Assembly (NCBI RefSeq): GCF_014192915.1
Contig: NZ_JACHYN010000006.1
Coordinates: 1-64,000 of the forward strand
From: Azospirillum sp. OGB3
GTDB lineage: Bacteria; Pseudomonadota; Alphaproteobacteria; Azospirillales; Azospirillaceae
DNA: 64,000 nt
Direction of reading: 5' to 3'
In this document: piece by piece, positions 53,304-61,444 of the stretch
Layout of the letters: each line of letters starts with the position of its first letter
Numbering within the stretch: the stretch's first letter is position 1
Program-made: the position numbers and the translations under genes
Notes under the pieces: generated by a model
Told to the model about the DNA's origin: nothing
What the model saw: only the letters and a program-made list of their open reading frames with translations
Database searches by the model: none

Positions 53304-53587
53304 TCCTTGACCGCTGGAAACCATAGGGTTTTCAGCCGTTTGCTCTGAAGCCCAAAGGCCCAGGGCGCCCGATTTTCTCCCAAATCGCTCCCTGGATTTC
53401 GCCCCTGCCATGGCGCGCTCCCTGATGGCCTAAGCCATTATCCGACACCCCCCTTATCTGCCCGGCCGACTCGCCATAGTTCGAACCCACCGTGCGGCTT
53501 ACGGATGGCGCGCCGAGAATGCCGGTGTCGATATGAAGCGGTTTGATGGACGATCTCTCTTGAAATGACGGCGTGATTTTCGCGCCG
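53304..53587. other. Non-coding spacer after tRNA-Cys
   Basis: About 280 bases with no supported gene, attachment-site duplication or integrase remnant. A small hairpin GACGGCG-N-CGCCGTC lies at ~53568-53589 around the end of the YdcZ-type gene. No terminator with a T-run is seen here. Confidence 0.45.
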
Positions 53588-54070
53588 TCACGTACCGGCG
53601 GGCGGCTTTGCGCCGAGCCCCTGCCATTGCATCACGATCAATCCGAGGATGATCAGGCCAAGACCGGCAAGGCGGGACAACGAGACGGGTTTTTGAGGGA
53701 GGCCAACAAGGCCCCAATGGTCGATGATGATCGACGCCAGCATTTGCCCGGCAATAGCCGCCATGATGAAACCGGCGGCCCCGAGTTTTGGCGCAAGCAT
53801 GAGCGCGCCCGTAATATAGACGACACCGACAATACCGCCGATCCATATCCAGCGGGGGGCTTGGGCAAGATTCGATAAGACAGGCGCTTCGACCTTCGCA
53901 AGCGCCATGACGGGCAGGATGCAGGCGAAGCTGACACAAAGAGATAGGACCGTTCCCCAAAGTGGATGGCCGAGCGTCCGCCCAAGGACAGCGTTAGCTC
54001 CGGCCTGAAACGGAACAACCGCGCCGGTTACGATTGCAGCGAGGATGAGAAGCAGCGGGTTGGTTTGCAT
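53588..54070 (-). CDS. YdcZ-type (DUF606) DMT-superfamily membrane protein
   Basis: A 160-residue protein with about five hydrophobic helices (LLLILAAIVTGAVVPFQAG, ~6-24; TVLSLCVSFACILPVMALA, ~40-58; WIWIGGIVGVVYITGALML; FIMAAIAGQMLASIII; LAGLGLIILGLIVMQW). It has the half-length drug/metabolite transporter fold of the DUF606 (YdcZ) family, usually acting as dimers. Substrate unknown. It is divergent from a LysR-type regulator, 70 bases apart, the usual sign of local regulation. Confidence 0.85.
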   Translation of the reverse strand: MQTNPLLLILAAIVTGAVVPFQAGANAVLGRTLGHPLWGTVLSLCVSFACILPVMALAKVEAPVLSNLAQAPRWIWIGGIVGVVYITGALMLAPKLGAAGFIMAAIAGQMLASIIIDHWGLVGLPQKPVSLSRLAGLGLIILGLIVMQWQGLGAKPPAGT

Positions 54071-54112
54071 GGTGAACCTCCGTGCTCACCACATGCAGCA
54101 TCCGCTTTATGA

Positions 54113-54140
54113 ATGGAAATTCCGATATAATATCTTCCAT
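54113..54140. promoter_or_regulatory. Inverted repeats between the YdcZ-type gene and its LysR regulator
   Basis: ATGGAA-N16-TTCCAT spans 54113-54140 and encloses the AT-rich near-palindrome GATATAATATC (54124-54134) and the 9-bp palindrome GGAAATTCC (54115-54123). It abuts the LysR start codon at 54141, so it is well placed for autoregulation and control of the divergent transporter. Binding is inferred. Confidence 0.55.
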
Positions 54141-55085
54141 ATGCACGATGTGAATACCCTTCGGGGCATCGACCTCAATCTGTTAGTGGTCCTTGATGCC
54201 CTGCTGGCCGAGCGGCACGTGTCGCGCACGGCCTCCCGGCTGAACATGAGTCAGCCGGCCGTCAGCCACGCGCTCGGGCGTCTGCGGCATCTGTTCGATG
54301 ATCCCCTGCTGATCCGCCGCGCCGGGCAACTCGTGCCGAGCGCACGGGCGCGCGAGATCGCACCCGCGCTGACCGAAGCCTTACGGCAGTTGCGGGAGAT
54401 TTTGGGACCGGGAGGCTTCGACCCGGCCAAGGAAAAACGGACGTTTCGTCTTGCGATGTCGGATTACGGCTCTGCCGTCATCCTTCCCGGCCTGCTGAAA
54501 ATGCTGCGCCTTCAGGCGCCGGAGATCGATGTGGCGATAACTCAATCAAGCCGTGAAGCCATGATTGGGCTGGTTCTGGACGGAGAGTGCGATCTTGCTT
54601 TGGGTGTCTTTCCCGAACGCCCCGAACCGGTGGAAGCGGAACAGCTTTTCTTGGAGCGCTTCGCTTGCCTAGCGGATCGGGAGCAGATGGGAGGCCAGGA
54701 CTGTCTGGATATGGAGGCCTATCTTTCACGGCCCCATGTGCTCGTTGCGACGAAGAGCGAGGCAAACAGCGAGATCGACATGGCCTTGCGTGCACTCGGT
54801 CACGTTCGTCGCATCGCTGTCACGCTGCCGCATTGGGGAAACGCGCCACGGCTGATCTGCGGGACGGATCTCGTTCTGACCGTCGCTCGTAAGGCTCTCG
54901 CGCATTATGAGCGTGATCCGGCCTTTGTGGCTTTCAAGCCGCCCTTCCCGATACCGCCATTTCCTTTCGTTCAAATCTGGCATGAACGGCGCGGCGGCGA
55001 CCCCGCGCATCTGTGGCTGCGCAACGCTGTGAAAGGCGTCGCAGTGTCCGCGTCGTTGCCAACCGTCAATGCCGCGGCGAGTTGA
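54141..55085 (+). CDS. LysR-family transcriptional regulator
   Basis: A 314-residue regulator with the N-terminal winged helix-turn-helix IDLNLLVVLDALLAERHVSR (~10-29), AASRLNMSQPAVSHALGRL-type recognition region, and a C-terminal effector domain with two lobes (AMSDYGSAVILPGLLKML, ~104-121; GECDLALGVFPE, ~145-156). The ATG at 54141 sits at the normal distance before the helix-turn-helix. It is divergent from the YdcZ-type transporter, which it probably controls. Effector unknown. Confidence 0.9.
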   Translation: MHDVNTLRGIDLNLLVVLDALLAERHVSRTASRLNMSQPAVSHALGRLRHLFDDPLLIRRAGQLVPSARAREIAPALTEALRQLREILGPGGFDPAKEKRTFRLAMSDYGSAVILPGLLKMLRLQAPEIDVAITQSSREAMIGLVLDGECDLALGVFPERPEPVEAEQLFLERFACLADREQMGGQDCLDMEAYLSRPHVLVATKSEANSEIDMALRALGHVRRIAVTLPHWGNAPRLICGTDLVLTVARKALAHYERDPAFVAFKPPFPIPPFPFVQIWHERRGGDPAHLWLRNAVKGVAVSASLPTVNAAAS

Positions 55086-55233
55086 TCCCGCTCTACCGCC
55101 CCGACCGCTACGCCCCGGTTCACCCTGCTCCAGCCATCGATTTTTTGGCATCAAAAGACTTGGCAAGCGTCGGGCGGTCCGCTATATAGCCGCCCACGCC
55201 GGACGTTGCGCCTCGCAAGGCCGGTCAGACTGA

Positions 55234-55309
55234 TCCCGGTTAGCTCAGTCGGTAGAGCAGCGGACTGTTAATCCGCGTGTCGCTGGTTCGAGTCCAGCAC
55301 CGGGAGCCA
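55234..55309 (+). tRNA. tRNA-Asn (anticodon GTT)
   Basis: Acceptor TCCCGGT pairs with ACCGGGA, discriminator G, CCA encoded at 55307-55309. The anticodon stem CGGA/TCCG encloses CT-GTT-AA (anticodon at 55267-55269), D arm TAGCTCAGTCGGTAGAGCA and T arm CTGGTTCGAGTCCAG. Confidence 0.97.
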
Positions 55310-55316
55310 CTTCGAT

Positions 55317-55350
55317 GAAAAGGCCAAGTCCTCGCGGGCTTGGCCTTTTC
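55317..55350 (+). terminator. Rho-independent terminator after tRNA-Asn
   Basis: Stem AAAAGGCCAAG / CTTGGCCTTTT with a ten-base loop, ending in TTTTCTC, eight bases after the tRNA end. Confidence 0.85.
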
Positions 55351-55517
55351 TCATAGCGAATTCCCATGACGGAAATCCGCCACACCGCTTCCGGCATCAT
55401 CCGAAGGAAAGGGCGTTGCGACCGAAGGCCTGATCCCGTCGTCCGCCTTGCAGCGTTACACTGACTCCGGATACCCATCGAGTCGGGATTGCGCCTGTTC
55501 AGCGGTGGAGGCGACCC

Positions 55518-55760
55518 ATGGCGATTGTTCCACTCCGTTCGCGTCCCCCCATCTTCCGGACCGACTCCCCACCCCCCGCCAGCCCGCAGGACGGCAGGGG
55601 GTGGATCGGTGCGGTCGCGGTCATCGCCCTGTCCATGGCCTTAGCCGTCGCCCTGCTTGGAATCGATTGGCATCGGATGCTGGTCCCCGGCGAAGCGGCA
55701 CTCCCGGAAAACCAGCGGTCCATGGTGATCGCGCCGCTGGTCGCGCCAATGCCCCGCTGA
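55518..55760 (+). CDS. Small predicted single-pass membrane protein
   Basis: An 80-residue product with a Pro/Arg-rich N-terminus (~1-28), one transmembrane helix (WIGAVAVIALSMALAVALLG, ~29-48) and a short C-terminal tail. A GGAGG ribosome binding site lies a few bases before the ATG. No family recognised. The 120 bases before it hold no other gene. Confidence 0.5.
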   Translation: MAIVPLRSRPPIFRTDSPPPASPQDGRGWIGAVAVIALSMALAVALLGIDWHRMLVPGEAALPENQRSMVIAPLVAPMPR

Positions 55761-55809
55761 ACCGAAGGCATGATGGTTTGGCGACCCGTCGGTCTACCGG
55801 CTTGGCCGG

Positions 55810-56049
55810 CTATCGGGGCTGTGGATCGTCATAGATGAGGCGGTTGTCCACCGACTCGCCGCCAGGGTCGCCGATGTCGCGTTTCCATTCGCCGCACCAG
55901 TCGGTGGATAGGGTGATCGGAAAGCGCCCCTCGGTGTCCCGCGGCGTCACCTGCGGCGGAAAGCGGCGGCACAGGCCCTTTGGTCCCCTCTGGCGGATGC
56001 CCTGCCCTTCCCAGAACAGGCAAGTGTAGCAGTTGTCGATTCGCTTCAT
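55810..56049 (-). CDS. Small Cys-containing protein, unknown
   Basis: A 79-residue protein with CYTCLFWEG near the start (CxxC, ~7-15), LCRRFPPQVTP (~27-37) and WCGEWKRD (~51-58), four cysteines that could hold a metal ion. I recognise this pattern (CxxC ... CRRFPP ... WCGEW) from small uncharacterised proteins in proteobacteria. GGAAGGAG lies about 14 bases before the ATG. Function unknown. Confidence 0.7.
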   Translation of the reverse strand: MKRIDNCYTCLFWEGQGIRQRGPKGLCRRFPPQVTPRDTEGRFPITLSTDWCGEWKRDIGDPGGESVDNRLIYDDPQPR

Positions 56050-56182
56050 CGTGGGGACGCGCTCCTTCCTTCAACGGCGGCATCCCGGACCGGCAGGCCG
56101 GTCCGGGAGCGGCGGCAGTGTCGGTCAGCCGCCCCCTCCGCGTCGATGAAGAAATACGCGCTGTGGGACAACGCGCGTGGGA

Positions 56183-56359
56183 TCAATCGTGCCGCGGTTT
56201 GCCCTTGCGCATGTCGTCGGAGTGCTGGGCATAGAAAGCCTTGATCTCCGCATCGAGTTCGAGCTTCCGGCGCTCGCCGGACGAACCGGCGGGCTCGTCG
56301 GCCAGACGCTGGAACTCCGCCACAGCCTGTTCGAGCTCGCGTTCGCTGTTGATGGCCAT
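56183..56359 (-). CDS. Small charged protein, unknown
   Basis: A 58-residue protein (MAINSERELEQAVAEFQRLA at the start, then acidic and basic helices, ending KGKPRHD). AAGGAC lies six bases before the ATG. It is predicted helical and soluble. It is upstream of the small Cys protein on the same strand (133 bases), divergent from the HtrA-like gene. No family recognised. Confidence 0.55.
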   Translation of the reverse strand: MAINSERELEQAVAEFQRLADEPAGSSGERRKLELDAEIKAFYAQHSDDMRKGKPRHD

Positions 56360-56548
56360 CGGTTCCGTCCTTCGTGGTGTCGCTGCTCCGGGTAACGCTG
56401 CGCGGCGGGCGGAGGTTTCACGGCTCTGACGGCGCCGCCCCGTCGAATCGGAGAGCCACTTGATGGAGGCGCGCCGACGCTCATGTTTAATTCGGGGACC
56501 GAGCATTCCGGCGCATCGCCCGACTCGGTTTCGGCAAGGGAGGGAAGC

Positions 56549-57559
56549 ATGACGGGTCGCTGGCACCGCATCCCCTGGACGATGAGCGTCTTTGCGACCT
56601 TGTTTGCACTGTTTGTTCCGATCACCGCAGCGCGGGGGGACCAGCTCGACGCGGCGAAGCTGGCGGGCGCGTTGGTCCGCATCTCCGCCACCATCCTTCC
56701 CGACAGCCAGAGCGCCCGCTCGCTCGGCACGGAGCGCGAGGGGACCGGCGTCGTCATCGACGGGTCCGGACTGATCCTCACCATCGGCTACACGATCCTG
56801 GAGGCGTCGCAGCTCCAGGTCACCACCGGCGAGGGGCGCGGCTATCCCGCGGAGTTCGTGGCCTACGATCAGGCCAGCGGATTTGGGTTGCTGCGCGCCG
56901 GCATGGGCTTCAGCGCCGCGCCCGTGCGCCTCGGCGATTCCGACGCGATCAAGGTGGGGGAGCGCGCCATGGTGCTCACCCGGCAAGGGTCCACCGGGGT
57001 GCAGCCGGTGCTGATCGCCGCGAAGCGCGAGTTCGCCGGCTATTGGGAGTATCTGCTGGACGAGGCGATCTTCACCACCCCGCCGATCATGGGCTTCAAC
57101 GGCGCCGCCCTGATCGACCGCAAGGGCGAGCTGGTCGGGATCGGCTCGCTGATCGTGCGCGACGCGGTGCCGGCCCACGGCGGCATCCCCGGCAACATGT
57201 TCGTTCCGGTGTCCGCGCTGAAACCGATCCTGGCCGATCTTCTGGCCTTCGGTCGGCGGCAGGAGCCCGCCCGCCCCTGGCTGGGCGTCACGCTGCGCGA
57301 GGAGCAGGGCCGCTTGATGGTCGAGCGGGTCACCCCGCAGAGCCCCGCCGCGACCGTGGGGATCCGGCCGGGCGACATGATCGTCGGTGTCGCCGGCCAG
57401 AGGCCGCAGGGACTGGCCGATTTCTACCGCAAGGTTTGGGAACTCGGCCCCGCCGGCGTCACCGTACCGCTGGAACTGCTGCGCGGCCCCAAGCTGGAAC
57501 CGGTCGCCGTTCCCTCTGCCGACCGTTACAGCACGCTGAAGCTGAACCCGACCTTCTGA
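56549..57559 (+). CDS. Secreted HtrA/DegP-like protein lacking the catalytic triad
   Basis: A 336-residue protein with a signal peptide (WTMSVFATLFALFVPITAA, cut near ~30), a trypsin-like domain (~35-225) and one PDZ domain (~245-325; GLMVERVTPQSPAATVGIRPGD-like). Aligned with DegP, the catalytic positions are changed: His in GYVVTNNHVV is Tyr81 here (LILTIGYTIL), Asp is Gly111 (DQASGFGLL) and Ser in GNSGG is Asn184 (GFNGAAL). So it is probably a non-proteolytic PDZ adaptor or chaperone. The ATG at 56549 is preceded by AAGGGAGGG. Confidence 0.85.
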   Translation: MTGRWHRIPWTMSVFATLFALFVPITAARGDQLDAAKLAGALVRISATILPDSQSARSLGTEREGTGVVIDGSGLILTIGYTILEASQLQVTTGEGRGYPAEFVAYDQASGFGLLRAGMGFSAAPVRLGDSDAIKVGERAMVLTRQGSTGVQPVLIAAKREFAGYWEYLLDEAIFTTPPIMGFNGAALIDRKGELVGIGSLIVRDAVPAHGGIPGNMFVPVSALKPILADLLAFGRRQEPARPWLGVTLREEQGRLMVERVTPQSPAATVGIRPGDMIVGVAGQRPQGLADFYRKVWELGPAGVTVPLELLRGPKLEPVAVPSADRYSTLKLNPTF

Positions 57560-57645
57560 AAGACCGTCCGGCCGCCTCGCCCCGGATGGGCGGATGCGCT
57601 ACATCCTTGGACTGTGCCCGCATCGCCAGCCAGGGAGTTCCGCCC

Positions 57646-58254
57646 GTGGATCATCCGGACATCGAGGTCCAAGAGAAGAAGAGGGCCTACAACGGCTACC
57701 TCAAGGTCGACGTCTACCGCCTGCGCCACAAGAAGTTTGACGGGTCCTGGAGTGGCGTGCTGCCGCCGCGCGAGGTCTGCGTGCGCGGTGAGGCGGTGGG
57801 CGTCCTGCTCTACGATCCGGACCGCGACAGCGTGGTTCTGATCGAACAGTTCCGGGTCGGCTCGGCGTCCGCGGGCGGCCGGGCGTGGCTGACGGAGATC
57901 GTCGCCGGCCTGCTGGACGAGGGCGAGACGCCCGAGCAGGTGGCGCGGCGCGAGGCCATGGAGGAGGCCGGCTGCACCGTCCAGGAGATCGAGACGATCT
58001 GCGACTATTACCCCAGCCCGGGCGCTTACGACGAGCATGTCACCGTGTTCTGCGGGCGGGTGGACAGCCGGGGCCTCGCCGCGACCGGCGGCTGCGCGGA
58101 TGAGCACGAGGACATCCGCATCATGGTCGTTCCGGCCGACGAGGCGATCCGGCTGCTCGACGAAAACCGGCTGAACAACTCCATCGCCATCATCGCGCTC
58201 GGCTGGTTCGCGCGGAACCGCGACCGGCTGCGCGGCCAGTGGATTAAGAAATAG
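57646..58254 (+). CDS. nudF: NUDIX hydrolase, ADP-ribose pyrophosphatase type
   Basis: A 202-residue protein with the NUDIX box GLLDEGETPEQVARREAMEE plus AGC (~86-108), the GX5EX7REUXEEXGU pattern. Upstream is the ADP-ribose type N-terminal domain (YNGYLKVDVYRLRHKKFDGS, ~14-33) and a Pro-Ser-Pro-Gly loop (YYPSPGAYDEHVTVF). It should hydrolyse ADP-ribose to AMP and ribose 5-phosphate. GTG start with AGGGAG upstream, 87 bases after the HtrA-like gene. Confidence 0.9.
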   Translation: MDHPDIEVQEKKRAYNGYLKVDVYRLRHKKFDGSWSGVLPPREVCVRGEAVGVLLYDPDRDSVVLIEQFRVGSASAGGRAWLTEIVAGLLDEGETPEQVARREAMEEAGCTVQEIETICDYYPSPGAYDEHVTVFCGRVDSRGLAATGGCADEHEDIRIMVVPADEAIRLLDENRLNNSIAIIALGWFARNRDRLRGQWIKK

Positions 58255-58365
58255 AAAGAACGAATCTATTTCGTTCAATGCTGCATTTCACAAGCCGACC
58301 TTGAATTCCCTGGTGCGCAATCCGATAGTGTTGCCCGGTTCATCATTCGATTCGGGAGACAGTCC

Positions 58366-59370
58366 GTGGACATCCGCACCGGCTTCATCGGCTCCATCGG
58401 CAACACGCCGCTGATTCGGCTGGAAGGGCCGTCGAAGGCCACGGGATGCGAGATCCTGGGCAAGGCGGAATTCCTCAACCCCGGCGGCTCGGTGAAGGAC
58501 CGCGCGGCCCTGGCCATCGTCCGCGACGCCGAACGCCAGGGCCTGCTGCGTCCCGGCGGCACCATCGTGGAAGGCACGGCGGGCAACACCGGCATCGGGC
58601 TGGCGCTGGTCGGCAACGCGCTCGGCTACCGCACCGTCATCGTGATGCCCGAGACGCAGAGCCAGGAGAAGAAGGACATGCTGCGCCTGATCGGTGCCGA
58701 CCTTCGTCTGGTGCCGGCGGTGCCCTATTCCAACCCCGACAACTACGTCCGCTATTCGGGCCGTCTGGCCGAGGAACTGGCGAAGACCGAGCCGAACGGC
58801 GCCGTCTGGGCCAACCAGTTCGACAACGTGGCGAACCGCGAAGGCCATCGCCTGACCACCGGTCCGGAAATCTGGACCCAGACCGAGGGGCGGATCGACG
58901 CCTTCACCTGCGCGGTGGGCAGCGGCGGCACGCTGGCCGGCGTCGGGCTGGCTCTGAAGGAGCGCAATCCGGACGTCCGCATCGTTCTGGCCGACCCGAT
59001 GGGCGCCTCCCTCTACCATCATTACGCCCATGGGACGCTGAAAGCTGAGGGCAGCTCGATCACCGAAGGCATCGGCCAGGGCCGAATCACCGCCAACCTG
59101 GAGGGCGCCCCGGTCGATCAGGCGCTGCAGATTACCGACGAGGAGGCCCTTCCGGTCATTTTCGACCTGATCAAGTCGCAGGGGCTGGTGCTGGGCGGCT
59201 CGTCGGGCATCAACGTGGCGGCGGCCATCCGCATCGCCAGGGAGATGGGGCCGGGCCACACCATCGTGACGATTCTCTGCGACGGAGGGCAGCGCTACCA
59301 ATCTAAGCTCTTCAATCCGGCCTTCCTGCGTGAGAAGAATCTGCCTGTGCCCGATTGGCTGGATTCGTAA
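58366..59370 (+). CDS. cysK: Cysteine synthase (O-acetylserine sulfhydrylase) family protein
   Basis: A 334-residue PLP enzyme of the cysteine synthase family. It has GNTPLIRLEGPSKATG (~12-27), the PLP-lysine motif NPGGSVKDRAAL (~39-50), the phosphate loop VEGTAGNTGIGLALVGN (~67-83), VGSGGTLAGVG (~184-194) and a C-terminal LCDGGQRYQSKLF. The substrate loop is TAGNTG rather than the TSGNTG of E. coli CysK, a variant branch. It makes cysteine from O-acetylserine and sulfide. GTG start with CGGGAG upstream. Confidence 0.9.
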   Translation: MDIRTGFIGSIGNTPLIRLEGPSKATGCEILGKAEFLNPGGSVKDRAALAIVRDAERQGLLRPGGTIVEGTAGNTGIGLALVGNALGYRTVIVMPETQSQEKKDMLRLIGADLRLVPAVPYSNPDNYVRYSGRLAEELAKTEPNGAVWANQFDNVANREGHRLTTGPEIWTQTEGRIDAFTCAVGSGGTLAGVGLALKERNPDVRIVLADPMGASLYHHYAHGTLKAEGSSITEGIGQGRITANLEGAPVDQALQITDEEALPVIFDLIKSQGLVLGGSSGINVAAAIRIAREMGPGHTIVTILCDGGQRYQSKLFNPAFLREKNLPVPDWLDS

Positions 59371-59386
59371 ACGCACCCGAGGTTCC

Positions 59387-60094
59387 ATGGAGCTGATCTT
59401 CCGCGAGGACGCCTACGCAACCTCCTGCACCGCCACCGTGACCTCCGCGGACGAGCGGGGCATCCGGTTGGATCGGACGGTCTTCTACCCCAACGGCGGC
59501 GGCCAGCCCGGTGACACCGGCCTGCTGCGCGTCGCCGGCGTCACGCTGCGCATCGTGGACACGGTAAAGGGCGACGGGCCGGACGATGTGATCCATGTGC
59601 CCGAGCCCGGCGCCGCCCTGCCCGCCCCCGGCACCTCGGTGGAGGCCGAGATCGACTGGGACCGCCGGCACCGCCACATGCGGATGCACACGGCGTTGCA
59701 CCTCGTCTGCGCGGTCCTGCCCGGCGCCTCGATCACCGGTGCCCAGGTCGGGGCGGAGCGCAGCCGCGTCGATTTCAACGTGCCGACCGAGGGGCTCGAC
59801 AAGGAGGCCATCGCGGCGGCCCTGAACCGGCTGGTCGCCGCGGACACGCCGGTCGGATCGCTGTGGATCACCGACGCGGAGCTGGACGCCAACCCCGAGC
59901 TGATCCGCACCCTGACGGTCAAGCCGCCGCGCGGCCATGGCCGCGTCCGGCTGGTCGACATCGCCGGGGTCGACCGCCAACCCTGCGGCGGCACCCATGT
60001 GAAGCGGCTGGGCGAGATCGGCGGACTCGACGTCGTGAAGATCGAGAACAAGGGCAAGCAGAACCGGCGCGTGATCGTCGCGCTGCGGGATTGA
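59387..60094 (+). CDS. alaX: Alanyl-tRNA editing protein AlaX
   Basis: A 235-residue free-standing editing domain that clears Ser- or Gly-tRNA(Ala). It has the tRNA-synthetase class II-type editing site: RTVFYPNGGGQPGDTGLL (~27-44), the zinc ligands MRMHTALHLVCAVL (HxxxH, ~101-114) and CGGTHVKRLGEIG (~201-213). It lacks the aminoacylation domain of AlaRS. ATG at 59387, 16 bases after cysK, so likely in the same transcript. Confidence 0.9.
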   Translation: MELIFREDAYATSCTATVTSADERGIRLDRTVFYPNGGGQPGDTGLLRVAGVTLRIVDTVKGDGPDDVIHVPEPGAALPAPGTSVEAEIDWDRRHRHMRMHTALHLVCAVLPGASITGAQVGAERSRVDFNVPTEGLDKEAIAAALNRLVAADTPVGSLWITDAELDANPELIRTLTVKPPRGHGRVRLVDIAGVDRQPCGGTHVKRLGEIGGLDVVKIENKGKQNRRVIVALRD

Positions 60095-60110
60095 ACGGGG
60101 AGGATATCCT

Positions 60111-61013
60111 ATGACCGATTCGCACACCACGCTCACCCTCCCCGGCCCGATCGTCCCGACGGGCTGGCTGGCCGAACGGCTGGGCCAGCCGGGCCTGCGC
60201 GTCCTCGACGCCTCCTGGTTCATGCCCGGCTCCGACCGTGATCCGAACGCCGAATTCCTGGAGCGGCACATCCCCGGCGCCGTGCGCATCGACATCGACG
60301 AGGTGGCGCAGCCGGACACCCACCCCCTGCCGCACATGGTGCCGGACGAGGCGACCTTCGCCGCCAAGGTCGGGGCGCTCGGCGTCGGCAACGGCGACGC
60401 GGTGGTCGTCTATGACAGCGCCGGCATGGCCACCGCCGCCGCCCGCGTCTGGTGGATGTTCCGCCTGTTCGGGCATGGCCGTGTCGCCGTTCTGGACGGC
60501 GGCCTGCCGAAATGGATCGCCGAAGGCCGGCCCCTGGAATCCGGGTCGCCCGACCCTGCCCCGGCGGATTTCGGGGCGACGCTGCGACCGGATTTGCTGC
60601 GCCGTGCCGACGATCTGCTCGCCAACATCGACTCGCGGGTGGACCAGGTGGTGGACGCCCGGGCCGCCAACCGCTACGAGGGCGCCGTCACCGAGCCGTG
60701 GCCGGGCCGCCGCAGCGGGCGCATCCCCGGAAGTTTCAACCTGCCCTTCAACGAGCTGATCGACGTGAACAGCAAGACCCTGCTGCCGCCCGAAACCATC
60801 GCGGAGCGGGCGAAGAGCGCCGGCCTCGATCTGGAGCGCCCCATCGTCGCCTCCTGCGGCAGCGGCGTGACCGCCTGCGTGCTGGCGCTCGGGCTGGCCG
60901 CCGCTGGCAAGGAGGACGTGGCCGTCTATGACGGGTCCTGGGCGGAATGGGGCCTGCGCTCCGATCTTCCGCTGGAAACCGGGCCGCGGGAAAGCGAACC
61001 GGTGAAGCGGTGA
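60111..61013 (+). CDS. sseA: 3-mercaptopyruvate sulfurtransferase
   Basis: A 300-residue two-domain rhodanese. The N-terminal domain begins WLAERLGQPGLRVLDASW (~16-33) and has VVVYDSAGMATAAARVWWMF; the C-terminal domain holds the active-site CGSGVTACVLALGLAAAGK (Cys ~249), the CGSGVTA loop that distinguishes mercaptopyruvate from thiosulfate enzymes. It forms pyruvate and transfers sulfur to thiols or cyanide. Its ATG follows GGGGAGGATATCCT. Its stop overlaps the next gene by four bases. Confidence 0.92.
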   Translation: MTDSHTTLTLPGPIVPTGWLAERLGQPGLRVLDASWFMPGSDRDPNAEFLERHIPGAVRIDIDEVAQPDTHPLPHMVPDEATFAAKVGALGVGNGDAVVVYDSAGMATAAARVWWMFRLFGHGRVAVLDGGLPKWIAEGRPLESGSPDPAPADFGATLRPDLLRRADDLLANIDSRVDQVVDARAANRYEGAVTEPWPGRRSGRIPGSFNLPFNELIDVNSKTLLPPETIAERAKSAGLDLERPIVASCGSGVTACVLALGLAAAGKEDVAVYDGSWAEWGLRSDLPLETGPRESEPVKR

Positions 61014-61444
61014 GGGAAGTGCTGAGCATCCGCCACTACGAGGCGGCGGACCGCGACGACGTGGTGGCGCTGTGGACCGCCTGCAACCTCGTCGTGCCGT
61101 GGAACGACCCGGTGGCAGACATTGCGCTCGCCGTGTCGAAGCCGAACGCCACGATCCTGATCGGCCGCGCGGACGACCGGACCGTGGCGTCCGTCATGGT
61201 CGGTCATGACGGGCACCGCGGCTGGTTCTACTATCTGGCGGTCGACCCCGCCTGCCGCGGGAGTGGCCATGGCCGGGCGATGGTCCGGGCGGCGGAGGGC
61301 TGGCTTGTCGAGTCCGGCATGCCCAAGGCGCAACTCATGGTGCGCACGACGAACCACGCCGTGGTGGCGTTCTATGAGCGGCTGGGCTATGCCACCGGTC
61401 CCGTTACCGTGATGCAGAAATGGCTGAAGACCGATTCTCCCTGA
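61010..61444 (+). CDS. GNAT-family N-acetyltransferase (YpeA-like)
   Basis: A 144-residue acetyltransferase of the YpeA type with IRHYEAADRDDVVALWTACN (~6-25), the acetyl-CoA loop PACRGSGHGRAMVRAAE (~83-99), and the C-terminal FYERLGYATG (~125-134). Its GTG start overlaps the sseA stop codon (GTGA). A GTG nine bases further is also possible. Substrate unknown. The next acetyltransferase gene overlaps its 3' end by 25 bases. Confidence 0.88.
   Translation: MREVLSIRHYEAADRDDVVALWTACNLVVPWNDPVADIALAVSKPNATILIGRADDRTVASVMVGHDGHRGWFYYLAVDPACRGSGHGRAMVRAAEGWLVESGMPKAQLMVRTTNHAVVAFYERLGYATGPVTVMQKWLKTDSP

Noticed and set aside
53094..53411. An open frame on the minus strand containing RESNPRTRICSPLHHHSAT
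   Set aside because: It is the reverse complement of tRNA-Cys read as protein, a well-known false gene in databases.
53304..53587. An integration site at tRNA-Cys
   Set aside because: I found no repeat of the tRNA 3' end and no integrase remnant in the next few kilobases.
55245..55478. An open frame on the minus strand ending GAGLEPATRGLTVRCSTD
   Set aside because: It reads through the antisense of tRNA-Asn and its terminator. Similar strings are common false translations of tRNA genes.
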